Below are positions 37,656 through 47,761 of a stretch of 64,000 nt of DNA, piece by piece. Positions within the stretch are counted from its first letter, which is position 1, and the number at the start of each line of letters is the position of its first letter. The DNA lies in contig JAMPHP010000001.1 of NCBI GenBank assembly GCA_023663365.1, forward strand, positions 1,220,495-1,284,494, read 5' to 3'. The position numbers and the translations under genes are program-made. This DNA comes from Muribaculaceae bacterium (GTDB lineage: Bacteria; Bacteroidota; Bacteroidia; Bacteroidales; Muribaculaceae). Under the pieces are notes generated by a model, which did no database searches, had not been told where the DNA came from, and worked only from the letters and a program-made list of their open reading frames with translations.

Positions 37656-39626
37656 TCAGTACATACGGTAGTCAATGGATAGAACCTGGAACTCGGTGCG
37701 GCGGTTTATCTGGTCGGCCACCTCTTGGTCGGCTTCGGACAGAGCGAGGATATACTCCTCGGTGAGCACATCGCCTTCCTTGAACTGAGGATACTCGCGG
37801 GCGAGCTTCTTGGTGATGGTCTTGGGGCGTGATTTGCCGTAGCCCTGGCTCTGAAGGCGGTCGGGAGCAATGCCCACGGAGATGAGGTAGTCAATCACGG
37901 AGCGTGCCCGGCGGCTCGAGAGGTCGATGTTGTACTCCTCGGTGCCCTTGCGGTCGGTGTGCGAGGCCATCTCGATGGTCACGTTGGGGTTGTCGCGCAG
38001 CACCTGAGCCATCTCGTCGAGCGCGGTCTTCGACTCGGGGCGCAGGGTGGCCTTGTCGAAGTCGTAGAAGATATTGTCGATTACCACGGGCTTGGTGATG
38101 GAGGCGAGGATAAAGTCGACGCCGTACTCTGCATCCTCCTCGGCGGTGTCGCTGGTAAATTCCTGCTTGGCATTGAGGTAGCCCTTGGCACCGGCGAGCA
38201 TCACATAGCTCACGCCGCGGTCGAGGGGGAATGAGAATGAGCCGTCGTTGCGCGCCACCTGCTTTTGGTTGGAGCCGTCGTCGCCTACGATGCGTATCAC
38301 GGCATTTGGCACTGGCTCCTCATCCTTGTCGAGCACCCATCCCGAGATGATGATTTTGAGCTCGGGGAGCTCGAAGGAGAAGATGTGGTCGAAGCCGCGG
38401 GTGTCGGTGCGGTTGGAGCTGAAGTAGCCGCTCTCGCCCTCGCCGAAGGTGATGCCGAAATCATCGGCCGACGAGTTGACGGGCGTGCCCATATTGGTCA
38501 CATTCCAGCCGCCGGAGCGCGTGAGCTCGGCGCGGAAAATGTCGAGACCGCCGTAGCCGGGATGTCCGTTTGAGGCGAAATAGAATACAGAGTCGCTGCG
38601 GAAGGTGGGAAACATCTCGTCGCCGGGCGTATTGATCCACTCGCCGAGGTTCTCGAGAGAGCCTCCGCGCTCCTTGAGGTTGATGCGCCATATATCGCGC
38701 CCGCCCTGACCTCCGGGCATGTCGGACGTGAAGTAGAGCCACTGCCCGTCGGGCGATACTGCCGGGTGTGCGTAGCTCGAGATAGTGTCGGCGGTAATAT
38801 CGAATTTCACAGGAGCGCTCCACTTGGCATCGGAGCGCTGCGAAGTGTAGATTTCGACGCCGGTGTTTGCGTTGGGCTCGCGGCGGGCGCGGCTCAGGTA
38901 CATCGTCGAGCCGTCGGGCGAGAAGGCCACCGAGCCCTCGTCGGCATCGGTGTTTAGCTCGCCTTCTACAGGCTCGGGGCGCTTCCAAGCCCCTTGCTCG
39001 TCCTTGCTCACGAACCATACGTCGCCTTTCTTCATTCCGGTGATTTCGCTGCGTCGGTTGCCGGTCACCTTCTCGTTGGTAGAAGTGAAGTAGAGCTGGT
39101 CGAGCGAGCGGTCGAGGTACATGGGGGAGAAGTCGGAGCGGCGCGAGTTGAACAGCTTGGCGTTCTTCACCACATAGCGAGTGCCACCCTTTTTCTCGAG
39201 AGCCATCTGCGCGCCTATGAGGGTGTTCTGAGCGAGCTTGTCGGCGGGTTTCCATTCAAGATAATCCTTGAGCGCTTTGATGGCCGGAGCATATTTCCCC
39301 TCGGCGGCCATCATCTGCCCCATGCGCAGGTAGATGGTAGAGTCGGGGTAGCCGTAGCGGGCCGCATTCTGATAGGCTGCCGACGCGCGGGCATACTGGT
39401 TGAGCCTGCGGTGGCACTCGGCCATCTTGAAGGCCACCTCGCCGCGCAGTTGCCGCTCTTCCTTCTTGGTGAGCTTGTTGTAGACCTTGCGGTAGGTGCG
39501 GGAGGCATCGTAGAACTCGCCGCGCTCCATCTGCTCGTTGGCGGTGGAGAGCTTCGCGCCCCGGCACGAGTAGAGTGCGGGCAGAAGCGCGGCCATTATT
39601 ATAATAAGGTATATTCTGCGTATCAT
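37656..39626 (-). CDS. PorE-like lipoprotein: TPR, PD40 propeller, CRD and OmpA domain
   Basis: A 656-residue lipoprotein with Cys21 at the signal end (ALYSC). TPR-like helices occupy about 30-145, and a PD40/WD40-like propeller about 165-430 (repeats such as AFSPDGSTMYLSR and AVSPDGQWLYFTSD). A carboxypeptidase-regulatory-like domain is at about 445-515, and an OmpA peptidoglycan-binding domain at about 535-650 (FDFDKATLRPES, ending NRRTEFQVL). This order is that of PorE of the type IX secretion system, which links the machine to peptidoglycan. No other T9SS gene is in the window, so the role is probable, not proven. Confidence 0.82.
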   Translation of the reverse strand: MIRRIYLIIIMAALLPALYSCRGAKLSTANEQMERGEFYDASRTYRKVYNKLTKKEERQLRGEVAFKMAECHRRLNQYARASAAYQNAARYGYPDSTIYLRMGQMMAAEGKYAPAIKALKDYLEWKPADKLAQNTLIGAQMALEKKGGTRYVVKNAKLFNSRRSDFSPMYLDRSLDQLYFTSTNEKVTGNRRSEITGMKKGDVWFVSKDEQGAWKRPEPVEGELNTDADEGSVAFSPDGSTMYLSRARREPNANTGVEIYTSQRSDAKWSAPVKFDITADTISSYAHPAVSPDGQWLYFTSDMPGGQGGRDIWRINLKERGGSLENLGEWINTPGDEMFPTFRSDSVFYFASNGHPGYGGLDIFRAELTRSGGWNVTNMGTPVNSSADDFGITFGEGESGYFSSNRTDTRGFDHIFSFELPELKIIISGWVLDKDEEPVPNAVIRIVGDDGSNQKQVARNDGSFSFPLDRGVSYVMLAGAKGYLNAKQEFTSDTAEEDAEYGVDFILASITKPVVIDNIFYDFDKATLRPESKTALDEMAQVLRDNPNVTIEMASHTDRKGTEEYNIDLSSRRARSVIDYLISVGIAPDRLQSQGYGKSRPKTITKKLAREYPQFKEGDVLTEEYILALSEADQEVADQINRRTEFQVLSIDYRMY

Positions 39627-39799
39627 ATATATATGTTAACGCCCGGGGGCAAACAATATTGCAAATTTACGAATAAGTAGAGTGGCTCGCAAATTTATTT
39701 GGCACAGGAATGTCTAAACCATCATCGAACCGAATACAAGCCGCGGTTGTTGTATCTATCGTTTTGCCGCCTTTGGCAGACTTTGAAAAATTTGATTGT

Positions 39800-41308
39800 A
39801 TGGATAAGAAAAGACTGACCGCAGAGAACGGGCGCCCAATCGCCGACAACCAGAATATTCAGACTGCCGGACCGCGAGGACCGCAGACGGTGCAGGACCC
39901 GTGGTACCTTGAGAAAATCGCACACTTCGACCGCGAGGTCATCCCCGAGCGACGCATGCACGCGAAAGGCTCGGGAGCTTTCGGACGTTTTACCGTCACA
40001 CACGACATCACCGAATTCACACGGGCATCTATTTTTGCCGAAGTGGGGAAGCAGACACCATGCCTTGTGCGCTTCTCGACCGTTGCCGGTGAGCGTGGCG
40101 CCGCCGATGCCGAGCGCGATATCCGCGGCTTCGCCATGAAATTCTACACCGACGAAGGCAACTGGGATCTGGTAGGCAACAATACTCCCGTGTTCTTCCT
40201 TCGCGACCCTTTGAAGTTTCCCGACCTCAATCATGCCATCAAGCGTGATCCCCGCACCGGGATGCGCAACCCCACCGCCAACTGGGATTTTTGGACCCTG
40301 CTGCCCGAAGCACTCCATCAGGTCACAATCACGATGTCGCCACGAGGCATACCGGCATCTTTCCGCCACATGCACGGCTTCGGCAGCCACACCTATAGTT
40401 TTATAAACAAGGACAACAAACGCACGTGGGTGAAATTTCACTTCATCACCATGCAGGGTATAAAGAACCTTACCGACAAAGAGGCCGAAGCTCTGATTGC
40501 CAAAGACCGCGAATCGCACCAGCGCGACCTCTTCGAGGCCATTGAGCGTGGCGACTTCCCCAAGTGGAAACTTAAGGTGCAACTCATGACCGAAGACGAG
40601 GCCCGGAAATATCACATCAACCCGTTCGACCTCACAAAAGTATGGTATCACGGCGACTTCCCGCTCCGCGATGTGGGCATACTTGAGCTCAACCGCAATC
40701 CCGAGAATTTCTTCGCCGAGATTGAGCAGGCGGCTTTCAACCCCGCAAATATCGTCGACGGCATATCGTTCTCCCCCGACAAGATGCTGCAGGGCCGCCT
40801 CTTCTCCTATGGTGACGCGCAGCGCTACCGACTCGGAGTAAATCACAATCTCATACCTGTCAACAAGCCGCGCTGTCCGTTCCACTCCTATCACCGCGAC
40901 GGGCAGATGCGCACCGACGACAACTACGGAGCCACCGTGGCTTATGAGCCCAACAGCTATGGTGAGTGGCGCGACACCCCGTCAAGAAAAGACCCGCCCA
41001 TGCAGCTCCACGGCGATGTATTCAACTACGACGAGCGCCAACTCGACGATGACTACTATACGCAGCCCGGAAAGCTGTGGCGGCTCATGAGCGCGGCCGA
41101 TCAGGAGGCGACGTGCAAGAACACCGCAGCTCAGATGGAGGGCATCCCACTCTTCATCAAGCAGCGCCATGTGCGCGCCTGTCACAATGCCGATGCCGCC
41201 TACGGAAGTATGCTTGCCGATGCTCTCGGCATAGACCTTGCCGAAGCTCTTGTAGCCGAAGATCCGGCGCATCCGGCATGGGACACGCGCTTCTGTGCCG
41301 ACAAATAA
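39800..41308 (+). CDS. katA: Monofunctional heme catalase
   Basis: 502 residues from the ATG at 39800, which gives the standard start [19 protein letters not shown]. The catalytic His is in [12 protein letters not shown] (about residue 54), the catalytic Asn in [12 protein letters not shown] (about 127), and the proximal heme Tyr in [14 protein letters not shown] (about 337). It is a small-subunit, clade 3 type catalase that removes hydrogen peroxide in the cytoplasm. It stands alone; a terminator follows. The longer ORF start at 39710 is not supported. Confidence 0.95.
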   Translation: MDKKRLTAENGRPIADNQNIQTAGPRGPQTVQDPWYLEKIAHFDREVIPERRMHAKGSGAFGRFTVTHDITEFTRASIFAEVGKQTPCLVRFSTVAGERGAADAERDIRGFAMKFYTDEGNWDLVGNNTPVFFLRDPLKFPDLNHAIKRDPRTGMRNPTANWDFWTLLPEALHQVTITMSPRGIPASFRHMHGFGSHTYSFINKDNKRTWVKFHFITMQGIKNLTDKEAEALIAKDRESHQRDLFEAIERGDFPKWKLKVQLMTEDEARKYHINPFDLTKVWYHGDFPLRDVGILELNRNPENFFAEIEQAAFNPANIVDGISFSPDKMLQGRLFSYGDAQRYRLGVNHNLIPVNKPRCPFHSYHRDGQMRTDDNYGATVAYEPNSYGEWRDTPSRKDPPMQLHGDVFNYDERQLDDDYYTQPGKLWRLMSAADQEATCKNTAAQMEGIPLFIKQRHVRACHNADAAYGSMLADALGIDLAEALVAEDPAHPAWDTRFCADK

Positions 41309-41323
41309 GCTCGATGAATAGCG

Positions 41324-41360
41324 AAAAAGCGTCGCAATCAGCCGATTGTGACGCCTTTTT
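41324..41360. terminator. Bidirectional hairpin between katA and rarA
   Basis: AAAAAGCGTCGCAATC pairs with GATTGTGACGCCTTTTT around AGCC. A runs on one side and T runs on the other allow it to serve both convergent genes. Confidence 0.8.
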
Positions 41361-41393
41361 GATGCTTGAATGGTAGGCTGAAAAATCAGCAAG

Positions 41394-42677
41394 CTATTCT
41401 TCCGTATTGCCCCAACGGGCGATGTGGCGCTGCCGCATCACATCTTCGGCAGGGTTGGAGCACGGATGCCAGAACGTCTTGCCCGCGATTGCATCGGGGC
41501 GGAACTGCTGGCGCACGAAGTTGCCTGGATAGTCGTGCGAATAGAGGTAGTTCTTTCCGTAGCCGAGGTTTTTCATAAGCGAGGTGGGTGCGTTGCGCAG
41601 GTGCAGGGGCACAGGCAGATTGCCGGAGCGCTCCACCTCGGCCAGGGCTGCATCGATGGCGAGATATGCCGAGTTGCTCTTGGGCGACTGCGCCAGATAG
41701 ATGGCACACTCCGACAGAGGTATGCGCCCCTCGGGCATACCGATTTTCTGGATGATGTCGAAAGTGGTGTTGGCGATGAGCATGGCATTGGGATTGGCCA
41801 ACCCCACATCTTCCGAGGCCAAAATCACCATGCGGCGGGCTATGAACTCGGGATCCTCACCGCCGGCTATCATGCGGGCGAGCCAGTAGACGGCGGCATC
41901 GGGGTCGCTTCCGCGGATGCTCTTGATGAAGGCCGAGATGATGTCGTAGTGCATCTCGCCGTTCTTATCGTAGGCCTGTGGATTTTCCTGGAGGCGCTCG
42001 GTGATTACGCGGTCGTTAATCACTATATCCTCGCCGATGGCTGTGGACTGCTCGAGGAGGTCGAGGATATTGAGGAGCTTGCGCGCATCGCCGCCGGCGT
42101 AGCGGAAGAGGGCAGTGGTCTCTTCGACGCGCACCTTGGCCTGCGAGAGCACTTCGTCGGTGGCTATGGCGCGGTCGAGAAGCGTGCGTAGGTCGGCTTC
42201 CTCAAGGGGCTTGAGGGTGTAGACCTGTGCTCGGGAGAGCAGCGGGCGTATTACCTCAAAGGAGGGGTTTTCAGTGGTTGCGCCGATAAGCGTCACCGTG
42301 CCATTCTCCACGGCACCGAGCAGACTGTCCTGCTGCGACTTGCTGAATCGATGGATTTCATCGATGAAGAGGATGGGTCGCCCTGTGCTGAACATGCCCG
42401 AGGCTTCGGTGCGTGCCCGCTCTATCACCTCGCGCACTTCCTTCACGCCCGAAGTCACTGCCGAGAGTGTGAAGAAAGCGCTCTTGGTGGCGCCGGCTAT
42501 GATGCGTGCAAGGGTGGTCTTGCCCACTCCGGGAGGGCCCCAGAGGATAAACGATGAAATCTTTCCTGACTCTATCATGCGCCTGATGATGCCATCGGGG
42601 CCTACGAGATGCTGCTGTCCGATGTATTGGTCGAGAGTCTGCGGGCGGAGCCTTTCGGCAAGCGGTTGAGTGCTCAT
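41394..42677 (-). CDS. rarA: Replication-associated recombination protein A (MgsA/RarA)
   Basis: 427 residues from the ATG at 42677. It is an AAA+ clamp-loader-like ATPase: LAERLRPQTLDQYIGQQHLVG, Walker A LWGPPGVGKTTLAR (about 45-58), Walker B ILFIDEIHRFSK, and sensor TLIGATTENPSFE. The C-terminal tetramerisation and MgsA domains are present (VYWLARMIAGGEDPEFIARR). It acts at stalled replication forks. An in-frame ATG 36 bases upstream gives a poor extension. Confidence 0.94.
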   Translation of the reverse strand: MSTQPLAERLRPQTLDQYIGQQHLVGPDGIIRRMIESGKISSFILWGPPGVGKTTLARIIAGATKSAFFTLSAVTSGVKEVREVIERARTEASGMFSTGRPILFIDEIHRFSKSQQDSLLGAVENGTVTLIGATTENPSFEVIRPLLSRAQVYTLKPLEEADLRTLLDRAIATDEVLSQAKVRVEETTALFRYAGGDARKLLNILDLLEQSTAIGEDIVINDRVITERLQENPQAYDKNGEMHYDIISAFIKSIRGSDPDAAVYWLARMIAGGEDPEFIARRMVILASEDVGLANPNAMLIANTTFDIIQKIGMPEGRIPLSECAIYLAQSPKSNSAYLAIDAALAEVERSGNLPVPLHLRNAPTSLMKNLGYGKNYLYSHDYPGNFVRQQFRPDAIAGKTFWHPCSNPAEDVMRQRHIARWGNTEE

Positions 42678-42700
42678 GTGGATAGTGTGCTTGGAAGAAG

Positions 42701-42731
42701 TCAAGCCCCGCACACAGGGCGCGGGGCTTGA
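42701..42731 (-). terminator. Hairpin after the TPR gene
   Basis: TCAAGCCCCGC at 42701-42711 pairs exactly with GCGGGGCTTGA at 42721-42731 across a 9-nt loop. It lies 23 bp after the stop of the minus-strand TPR gene, but no clear T tract follows. Confidence 0.6.
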
Positions 42732-42753
42732 TAAATATTGTTATAGTGAGCGG

Positions 42754-44373
42754 TTACTGCGCCTTGGGTGTGAGGAGCTCTTTCACGGTGTTGTATTTGT
42801 CGGTGAAGAGAGCCTGCTTTTCCTTGTCGATGTTGAAGTTGGCGTAGTACATAATCTCGAAAGAGTATGCCTCGCGGTACATGTCAAGGGTGTTGTTGGG
42901 GTTGGCGGGGTTCATGTTCTCGGGATCGGCGTCGAGGAGCTCGAGCATCTTGTCGTAGCTTGCGATAGCCTGTGCATCGGGCTTCTTCTCGTTGGCAGCG
43001 ATGTAGAGGCGGCCTTCACGCTGGAAGAAGAGGGGGTTGGGCTGTGCGCGCTCGATCACCTGGCCTACATAGTCGAGGCCGCGGCCTGCGAGCTCCTTGG
43101 CCTGGATGGTGTCGGAAGCGTTGACGGCGGCGTTGAGGTAGCGGCCGCTCATGCCGAAGAGGTCGTTGAGCGAGGGGTTCTCCTGAAGTTTGAGGTATGC
43201 GTCGTAGCTCTCGGCACTCTTGATGTAGTCTTTCTGCTGCGAGTACACGGTGGAGAGGTTCTTGAGGAGGTCGCCGTTCTTGGGGTCGCGGTCAACGGCG
43301 ATTTCATACTGCACCACTGCGAGAGAGTCCTGTCCGACGCCGGTGAGGGCTTCGGCATAGGTCACGTAGTCGTTTGTGGTGAAGTTTCCGTCGGGGTTGG
43401 ATGCGAAGAACTTGGCGGCGTTGTCGGCTGCGGCTGCATAATCCTTCATTGCGGTCTGGTCGAGGAAGCGCACGCGCTGCATCAGGAAGTTGGAGGGATC
43501 CTGACCGAGGATTTCATTGGCAACAGCCAGCGACTCGGGGTACTTCTCGCCCCAGTAGAGGAGCACGGCGTAGCGGGCTTTGTCCTCGGGGAAGTGGTTG
43601 GGGTTCTGGATGTACTTGCCATAGAGCTCCGAAGCTTTCTTCCAGTGGTCGGCGAGGAAGTATTTCTCGGCGAGCTCACGCTGAGCCATGGCGGAGTTGG
43701 GCTGCTGTGCAAGGAGCTCTTCGAGCTTCTTGATGCCGTAGTCTTTGTTGACCTTGAAGTAGGCGTTGGCATACTTCACGTAGCCTTCGGAGTTTGCTTC
43801 GTCTTTGGCGATGGCTGTTTCGTATTTAGCAGCGGCGCCGCCGTAGTCCTGAGCGTCCATGAGCATGTCGCCCTCGAGGATGTAGGTTGCGGGCTCGTTG
43901 TACTTGGAGTCCTTGTGAGCCTTGGCGATGTACTTCTGCACTTCCTTGGCATATTTCACGGGGTCGGCGTTGTAGTATGCGCGAGCGATGGCCACGATGA
44001 GGTCAACGTTCTTCTTGGCGTGCTTCTGAGCCTCGCTGAAGCGCTTCGATGCGGCCTGGTCCTGACCGTTGAGGAGGTCGAGAGCACCGAGGCCCACGTA
44101 GTTGTAGCCGTTCTCGGGGTTGAGCTCGAGGCCTTTGTCGAAGTACGACTTAGCTGCCGCTTTGTTGTCCTGTGCAAGGGCTACCTGACCGAGGTAGTAG
44201 TTTGCGAGCGACTTGTCGGTGTTGCTGTCGGTGATAGTGCGCTCGAGGATGGTGCGTGCATTGTCGTGCTGGCCTGCTTTGTAGTATTCAATACCATCTT
44301 TGTAGCCTTGGGTCTGCGCAGAAGCAAGCAAGCCGCCTGCGAGAGCCAGGGTAAGGAAAAGTTTAAATCTCAT
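42754..44373 (-). CDS. Secreted tetratricopeptide-repeat protein
   Basis: A 539-residue protein with a signal peptide (MRFKLFLTLALAGGLLASAQ). Repeated TPR units cover nearly the whole mature chain; examples are GIEYYKAGQHDNARTILERT, LANYYLGQVALAQDNKAAAK and NYVGLGALDLLNGQDQAASK. It most likely serves as a periplasmic scaffold. It is last in a run with a PstS-like lipoprotein and a small membrane protein, 52 bp after the former. No enzymatic motif is seen. Confidence 0.8.
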   Translation of the reverse strand: MRFKLFLTLALAGGLLASAQTQGYKDGIEYYKAGQHDNARTILERTITDSNTDKSLANYYLGQVALAQDNKAAAKSYFDKGLELNPENGYNYVGLGALDLLNGQDQAASKRFSEAQKHAKKNVDLIVAIARAYYNADPVKYAKEVQKYIAKAHKDSKYNEPATYILEGDMLMDAQDYGGAAAKYETAIAKDEANSEGYVKYANAYFKVNKDYGIKKLEELLAQQPNSAMAQRELAEKYFLADHWKKASELYGKYIQNPNHFPEDKARYAVLLYWGEKYPESLAVANEILGQDPSNFLMQRVRFLDQTAMKDYAAAADNAAKFFASNPDGNFTTNDYVTYAEALTGVGQDSLAVVQYEIAVDRDPKNGDLLKNLSTVYSQQKDYIKSAESYDAYLKLQENPSLNDLFGMSGRYLNAAVNASDTIQAKELAGRGLDYVGQVIERAQPNPLFFQREGRLYIAANEKKPDAQAIASYDKMLELLDADPENMNPANPNNTLDMYREAYSFEIMYYANFNIDKEKQALFTDKYNTVKELLTPKAQ

Positions 44374-44425
44374 TATTTATTTATTGGTTTATTGATTATT
44401 CGGTTAAATAAGGGTTTGTGTGGGT

Positions 44426-45436
44426 CTATCTTTCGGGCAGCTCCACCTGCTGCACGCTCACACGAGCGGGCAGTATGCCTGTCTTCATGATTATCTTCTG
44501 TCCGATAGGACCGGTGACGAAGGAGTAGAAACCACCTGCCACATTCGATGTCGAGGCTGTGGTAATCATGTAGATCTGGCGGAAGAGGGGATAGGAGCCG
44601 TCGAAGATATACTGCTGGTAAGGCTTGTAGGCGCGCACTTCGTCGTCGCGGTTTACCTTGAGCACTTTCACGCGGTCGGTGAGGGTGGCACCCATCACAG
44701 CGCCGTCGTCGAGCACGCTCTGCGCGAGCTCTTCCTTGCTCACGTCGGCGGCTTCCATGTCGGAAGTAATCCAGCTCACGCCGAGCACACCGATGGCGTT
44801 GGGGTTCTTCTCCACGATGTTGAATACTTCGGGAATCGAGCCGGCGGAGTAGACATTCGATGCCAGTGGGGCGCCGTGAAGCAGTGAGTCGGTGAGGAAG
44901 GTGGCCATCGAGGAGCCTGTGCGGTCGAGCACCACGCTGATTTTGCCGAGCTTCGAGGGCTCGAGGTCGTTCCACTGCGTGGTCTCGCCCGAGATTATGT
45001 CGGCGAGCTCGCTCACGGTGAGCTTCTCACAAGTGTTCTCGCGGTTGACGATGAAAGCCACTGCATCGACGGCGATTTTGGCCGACCGGACGTTGACGTT
45101 TGCTCCACGCTCTTTCTTGTACTTGGCCTTGAGGCCGCGCTTCTCTTCGGGAGTGAGGTCGCGGCTGATCACTATGCTGCGGGTGTTGAGGCTGAAGAGC
45201 GAGTCGAGAGCCTCGGCCTGTGTGCCGTAGCGCACGAGGATGTGAGCGTCGGGGTACTGGTACTCGAAGACGTCGACCTCCTGGTTGAAGATATTCTCGA
45301 AAGTATCGTCGCACACCATCGTCGTGGTTCCCGAAGTGGAGGAGTGCGGGTCTTTCTCGTATTTAAGACACGAAGTGGCGCCGAGGCCCATGGCGAGTGC
45401 CAGAGCCGCGGCGGCAAATGATGTATGGCGAGTCAT
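44426..45436 (-). CDS. PstS-like substrate-binding lipoprotein
   Basis: 336 residues from the ATG at 45436, giving a lipoprotein signal with Cys23 (GLGATSC). The rest is a type II periplasmic-binding fold of the PstS kind. VNRENTCEKLTVSELADIIS and the Ser/Arg-rich loop DRTGSSMATFLTDSLL are in the expected positions for phosphate-type ligand binding. No Pst permease or ATPase genes are adjacent. In Bacteroidales such proteins occur beside TPR proteins and TonB-energising genes; here only the TPR gene is present. The ligand is uncertain. Confidence 0.75.
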   Translation of the reverse strand: MTRHTSFAAAALALAMGLGATSCLKYEKDPHSSTSGTTTMVCDDTFENIFNQEVDVFEYQYPDAHILVRYGTQAEALDSLFSLNTRSIVISRDLTPEEKRGLKAKYKKERGANVNVRSAKIAVDAVAFIVNRENTCEKLTVSELADIISGETTQWNDLEPSKLGKISVVLDRTGSSMATFLTDSLLHGAPLASNVYSAGSIPEVFNIVEKNPNAIGVLGVSWITSDMEAADVSKEELAQSVLDDGAVMGATLTDRVKVLKVNRDDEVRAYKPYQQYIFDGSYPLFRQIYMITTASTSNVAGGFYSFVTGPIGQKIIMKTGILPARVSVQQVELPER

Positions 45437-45469
45437 AAATTCGGTCATTCAGGGTTTTGGGATAAAAGC

Positions 45470-45730
45470 TCAGTCGATGCCTTTGACTTGTCGGTAGGCA
45501 CGCCACAGGCCGTAGATGATAAGGACGACACCTACCACATAGCGGGTCCAGGCCCAGTCGCCGCCCCAGTTGAAGAAGTTGATCAACAGGAGCACGCCCA
45601 TGCCTACATATATCACTATCATGATGATGCCGAAGATGGCACGCATCACACGGTTCGATTTATTTTCACCTGCCTGCTCGGCGCGCTCGCGGCGACGCTC
45701 TTCGGGGGTGGGGATGTTGTAGTCACTCAT
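45470..45730 (-). CDS. Small two-helix membrane protein
   Basis: 86 residues from the ATG at 45730. A charged N-terminus (TPEERRRERAEQAGENKSNR) is followed by two hydrophobic segments at about 28-50 (VMRAIFGIIMIVIYVGMGVLLL) and 58-76 (RYVVGVVLIIYGLWRAY). It is first in the run with the PstS-like and TPR genes. No known function. Confidence 0.7.
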   Translation of the reverse strand: MSDYNIPTPEERRRERAEQAGENKSNRVMRAIFGIIMIVIYVGMGVLLLINFFNWGGDWAWTRYVVGVVLIIYGLWRAYRQVKGID

Positions 45731-45905
45731 AATTCTGTCTTGTTTAGTTAAATGCAATTGCGGTCGTAGTGTGTTCGGCCTCTATAGAAATTTAACACTT
45801 TAAGACTTTTAAAGTTCATCAAGCGGCTCGGTGTGCCGTAATTTGCCGTAAAGTTACACAAATTTTTGATAATTCGGCAAGATGGCAGTGTGAAATATTC
45901 TGAAA

Positions 45906-46871
45906 TCAGAACAGGACGGCCTGTGCACCGCGCAAGCCGCGCAGGAAGTCGGGGGCGGGCATTGCCTTGCGCCCTGCCGGCTGCACGCTTACGAGCTCGA
46001 GCGCCTCACCTTGGCCGCACACGGCATATACCTTCTTGCCCGAGGCCACAAGCTGCCCCGGAGTGCCTTCGACAGCGGCATCGGTGCGTGCGGTGCGGAG
46101 TATCTTGATGGTGCTCTCGGGCTGCCCTTCGATGCGGAGCCTGCTCCATGCGGCAGGGTAGGGTGCGAGGCCGCGCACGTGGTTGTGGATGCGCTGTGCG
46201 CTCAGGGTCCAGTCGATCAGGCAGTCGTCCTTGAATATCTTGGGTGCGGGCGTGGGCTCTATGCCTTGGCACAGCTCGCTCTGCGGGGTGGTGTGCAGGT
46301 CGCCGGCTATGATATGCTCCACGGTATCGACGGTGAGCTTCGCGCCTATGGCCATGAGACGGTCGTGCACCGAGCCGGCATCCTCGTCGGGACCTACCTC
46401 TATGCTCACGCGGTCGATGATGTCGCCGGTGTCGATTTCGTGGCGGAGAAAGAAGGTGGTCACACCGGTGGTGCTGTCGCCGTTCATTATTGCGCGGTTG
46501 ATTGGAGCCGCGCCGCGGTAGAGCGGCAGCAGCGAGCCGTGCAGGTTGAAGGTGCCCAGCGGCGGCATGCCCCATACCACCTCGGGGAGCATACGGAAGG
46601 CAATCACGATGAAGAGGTCGGCGCCGATAGCGCGGAGGGCATCTACAAATTCGGGATCTTTCAGCTTGGCGGGTTGAAGCAGGGGCAACCCGTGCTCGAG
46701 GGCATATTTCTTTACGGCCGAGAACTGCACTTTCTGGCCGCGGCCTGCGGCTTTGTCGGGCATCGTGACCACGGCAGCCACGTTGAAGCCATTCTTGACA
46801 AGTGCGTCGAGGCTCTCCACGGCGAAGTCGGGAGTGCCGAAAAATACTATACGGAGGTCGTTCTTTGTCAT
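45906..46871 (-). CDS. fmt: Methionyl-tRNA formyltransferase
   Basis: 321 residues from the ATG at 46871. LRIVFFGTPDFAVESLDAL opens the formyltransferase domain. The catalytic core FNLHGSLLPLYRGAAPINRAI has the active-site Asn, His and SLLP..RG, and HEIDTGDI carries the Asp. The C-terminal anticodon-binding part follows (about 210-321). It formylates the initiator Met-tRNA; an initiator tRNA gene lies at 57.4 kb. Its start overlaps the end of the pseudouridine synthase gene by 4 bp. Confidence 0.95.
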   Translation of the reverse strand: MTKNDLRIVFFGTPDFAVESLDALVKNGFNVAAVVTMPDKAAGRGQKVQFSAVKKYALEHGLPLLQPAKLKDPEFVDALRAIGADLFIVIAFRMLPEVVWGMPPLGTFNLHGSLLPLYRGAAPINRAIMNGDSTTGVTTFFLRHEIDTGDIIDRVSIEVGPDEDAGSVHDRLMAIGAKLTVDTVEHIIAGDLHTTPQSELCQGIEPTPAPKIFKDDCLIDWTLSAQRIHNHVRGLAPYPAAWSRLRIEGQPESTIKILRTARTDAAVEGTPGQLVASGKKVYAVCGQGEALELVSVQPAGRKAMPAPDFLRGLRGAQAVLF

Positions 46872-47563
46872 TGCTTTTCTTCGTTTTGAGCCATGGCCTC
46901 GAGCTCGACCCACAGGCGGTCGTGCTGAGGCACGGGGGCGGTCACATCTATCTCTTTCTTCGACACCGGGTGGATGAAGCGCAGGCGGCGTGCGTGCAGC
47001 GAGATGCTGCCGTCGGGGTTGCTGCGCTTGTCGCCGTACTTAAGGTCGCCTTTCACGGGGCATCCTATCGCCGAGAGCTGCACGCGGATCTGGTGCTTGC
47101 GCCCGGTCATCAGCCTCACCTCGAGCAGGTGGTAGCGCTCGCCCGAGGCAATCAGGCGGTAAGCAAGGCGTGCCTCCTTGGCTCCGGGCTTGGGAGCAGT
47201 GGCTGCGAAACTTTTATTGCTGCGCTCCACAGTGCTTATATAATGAGTGAGGGTGTCGGCATCTTTGGCCGGGCGGTTTCGCGATATTGCCCAGTAGGTC
47301 TTGTGGATGTCGCCGGCGGCAAACATAGCGTTGAGCCTCGCCAGCGCCTTCGATGTCTTGGCAAACATCACCACCCCGCTCACCGGTCGGTCTAGCCTGT
47401 GAGCCACGCCCACAAACACATTTCCCGGCTTGGCGTCGCGCTCCTTGATAAATCGCTTGAGGGCTTCCGACAGCGGCTCGTCGCCGGTCTTGTCGCCCTG
47501 CACGATTTCGCCCGAGCGCTTGTTGATGATTATGATGTGATTGTCTTCGTAGAGGATGTCCAT
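46868..47563 (-). CDS. RluA-family pseudouridine synthase
   Basis: 231 residues from the ATG at 47563, where the family core starts (MDILYEDNHIIIINKRSGEI). The catalytic Asp is in AHRLDRPVSGVVMFAKTSKA. LEVRLMTGRKHQIRVQLSAIGCPV closes the fold. There is no S4 domain. It converts uridine to pseudouridine in rRNA or tRNA; the exact site is unknown. It is coupled to fmt through a 4-bp overlap. A -7 box on the minus strand lies at 47597-47590. Confidence 0.9.
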   Translation of the reverse strand: MDILYEDNHIIIINKRSGEIVQGDKTGDEPLSEALKRFIKERDAKPGNVFVGVAHRLDRPVSGVVMFAKTSKALARLNAMFAAGDIHKTYWAISRNRPAKDADTLTHYISTVERSNKSFAATAPKPGAKEARLAYRLIASGERYHLLEVRLMTGRKHQIRVQLSAIGCPVKGDLKYGDKRSNPDGSISLHARRLRFIHPVSKKEIDVTAPVPQHDRLWVELEAMAQNEEKQ

Positions 47564-47657
47564 GGGTGCGAATATGTGTTTTACGCTTGCAAAATTAGCG
47601 AATATCGACCGTTTAAAAGCAATTAAAACACTTTTTTTATGATTTTGCGAATTTTTT

Positions 47658-47688
47658 TTTGTGCTTGAAAGATTTTTTTGTATGTTTG
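47658..47688 (+). promoter_or_regulatory. Promoter of the queF-queC operon
   Basis: TTTG at 47658-47661, a 19-bp spacer and TATGTTTG at 47681-47688 fit the Bacteroidota consensus. The predicted leader is about 68 nt; I see no clear preQ1 riboswitch in it. Confidence 0.65.
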
Positions 47689-47761
47689 CGCAATATTTAA
47701 TCAAAGTGCCCTGCACAACTAATGTTTTAAACCGTCACGAACGCTATTCCTATTCTGTAAG

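Noticed and set aside
39710..39799. Longer start for the catalase gene
   Set aside because: The extra 30 residues are unlike any catalase N-terminus and the ATG at 39800 gives the canonical start.
42670..44490. A 606-codon plus-strand frame covering the TPR gene
   Set aside because: The minus strand encodes a signal-peptide TPR protein; the plus product is a low-complexity Val/Leu/Gly-rich shadow.
47694..47761. Possible preQ1 riboswitch before queF
   Set aside because: The leader is only about 68 nt and I could not draw the compact pseudoknot of a preQ1 class I aptamer.
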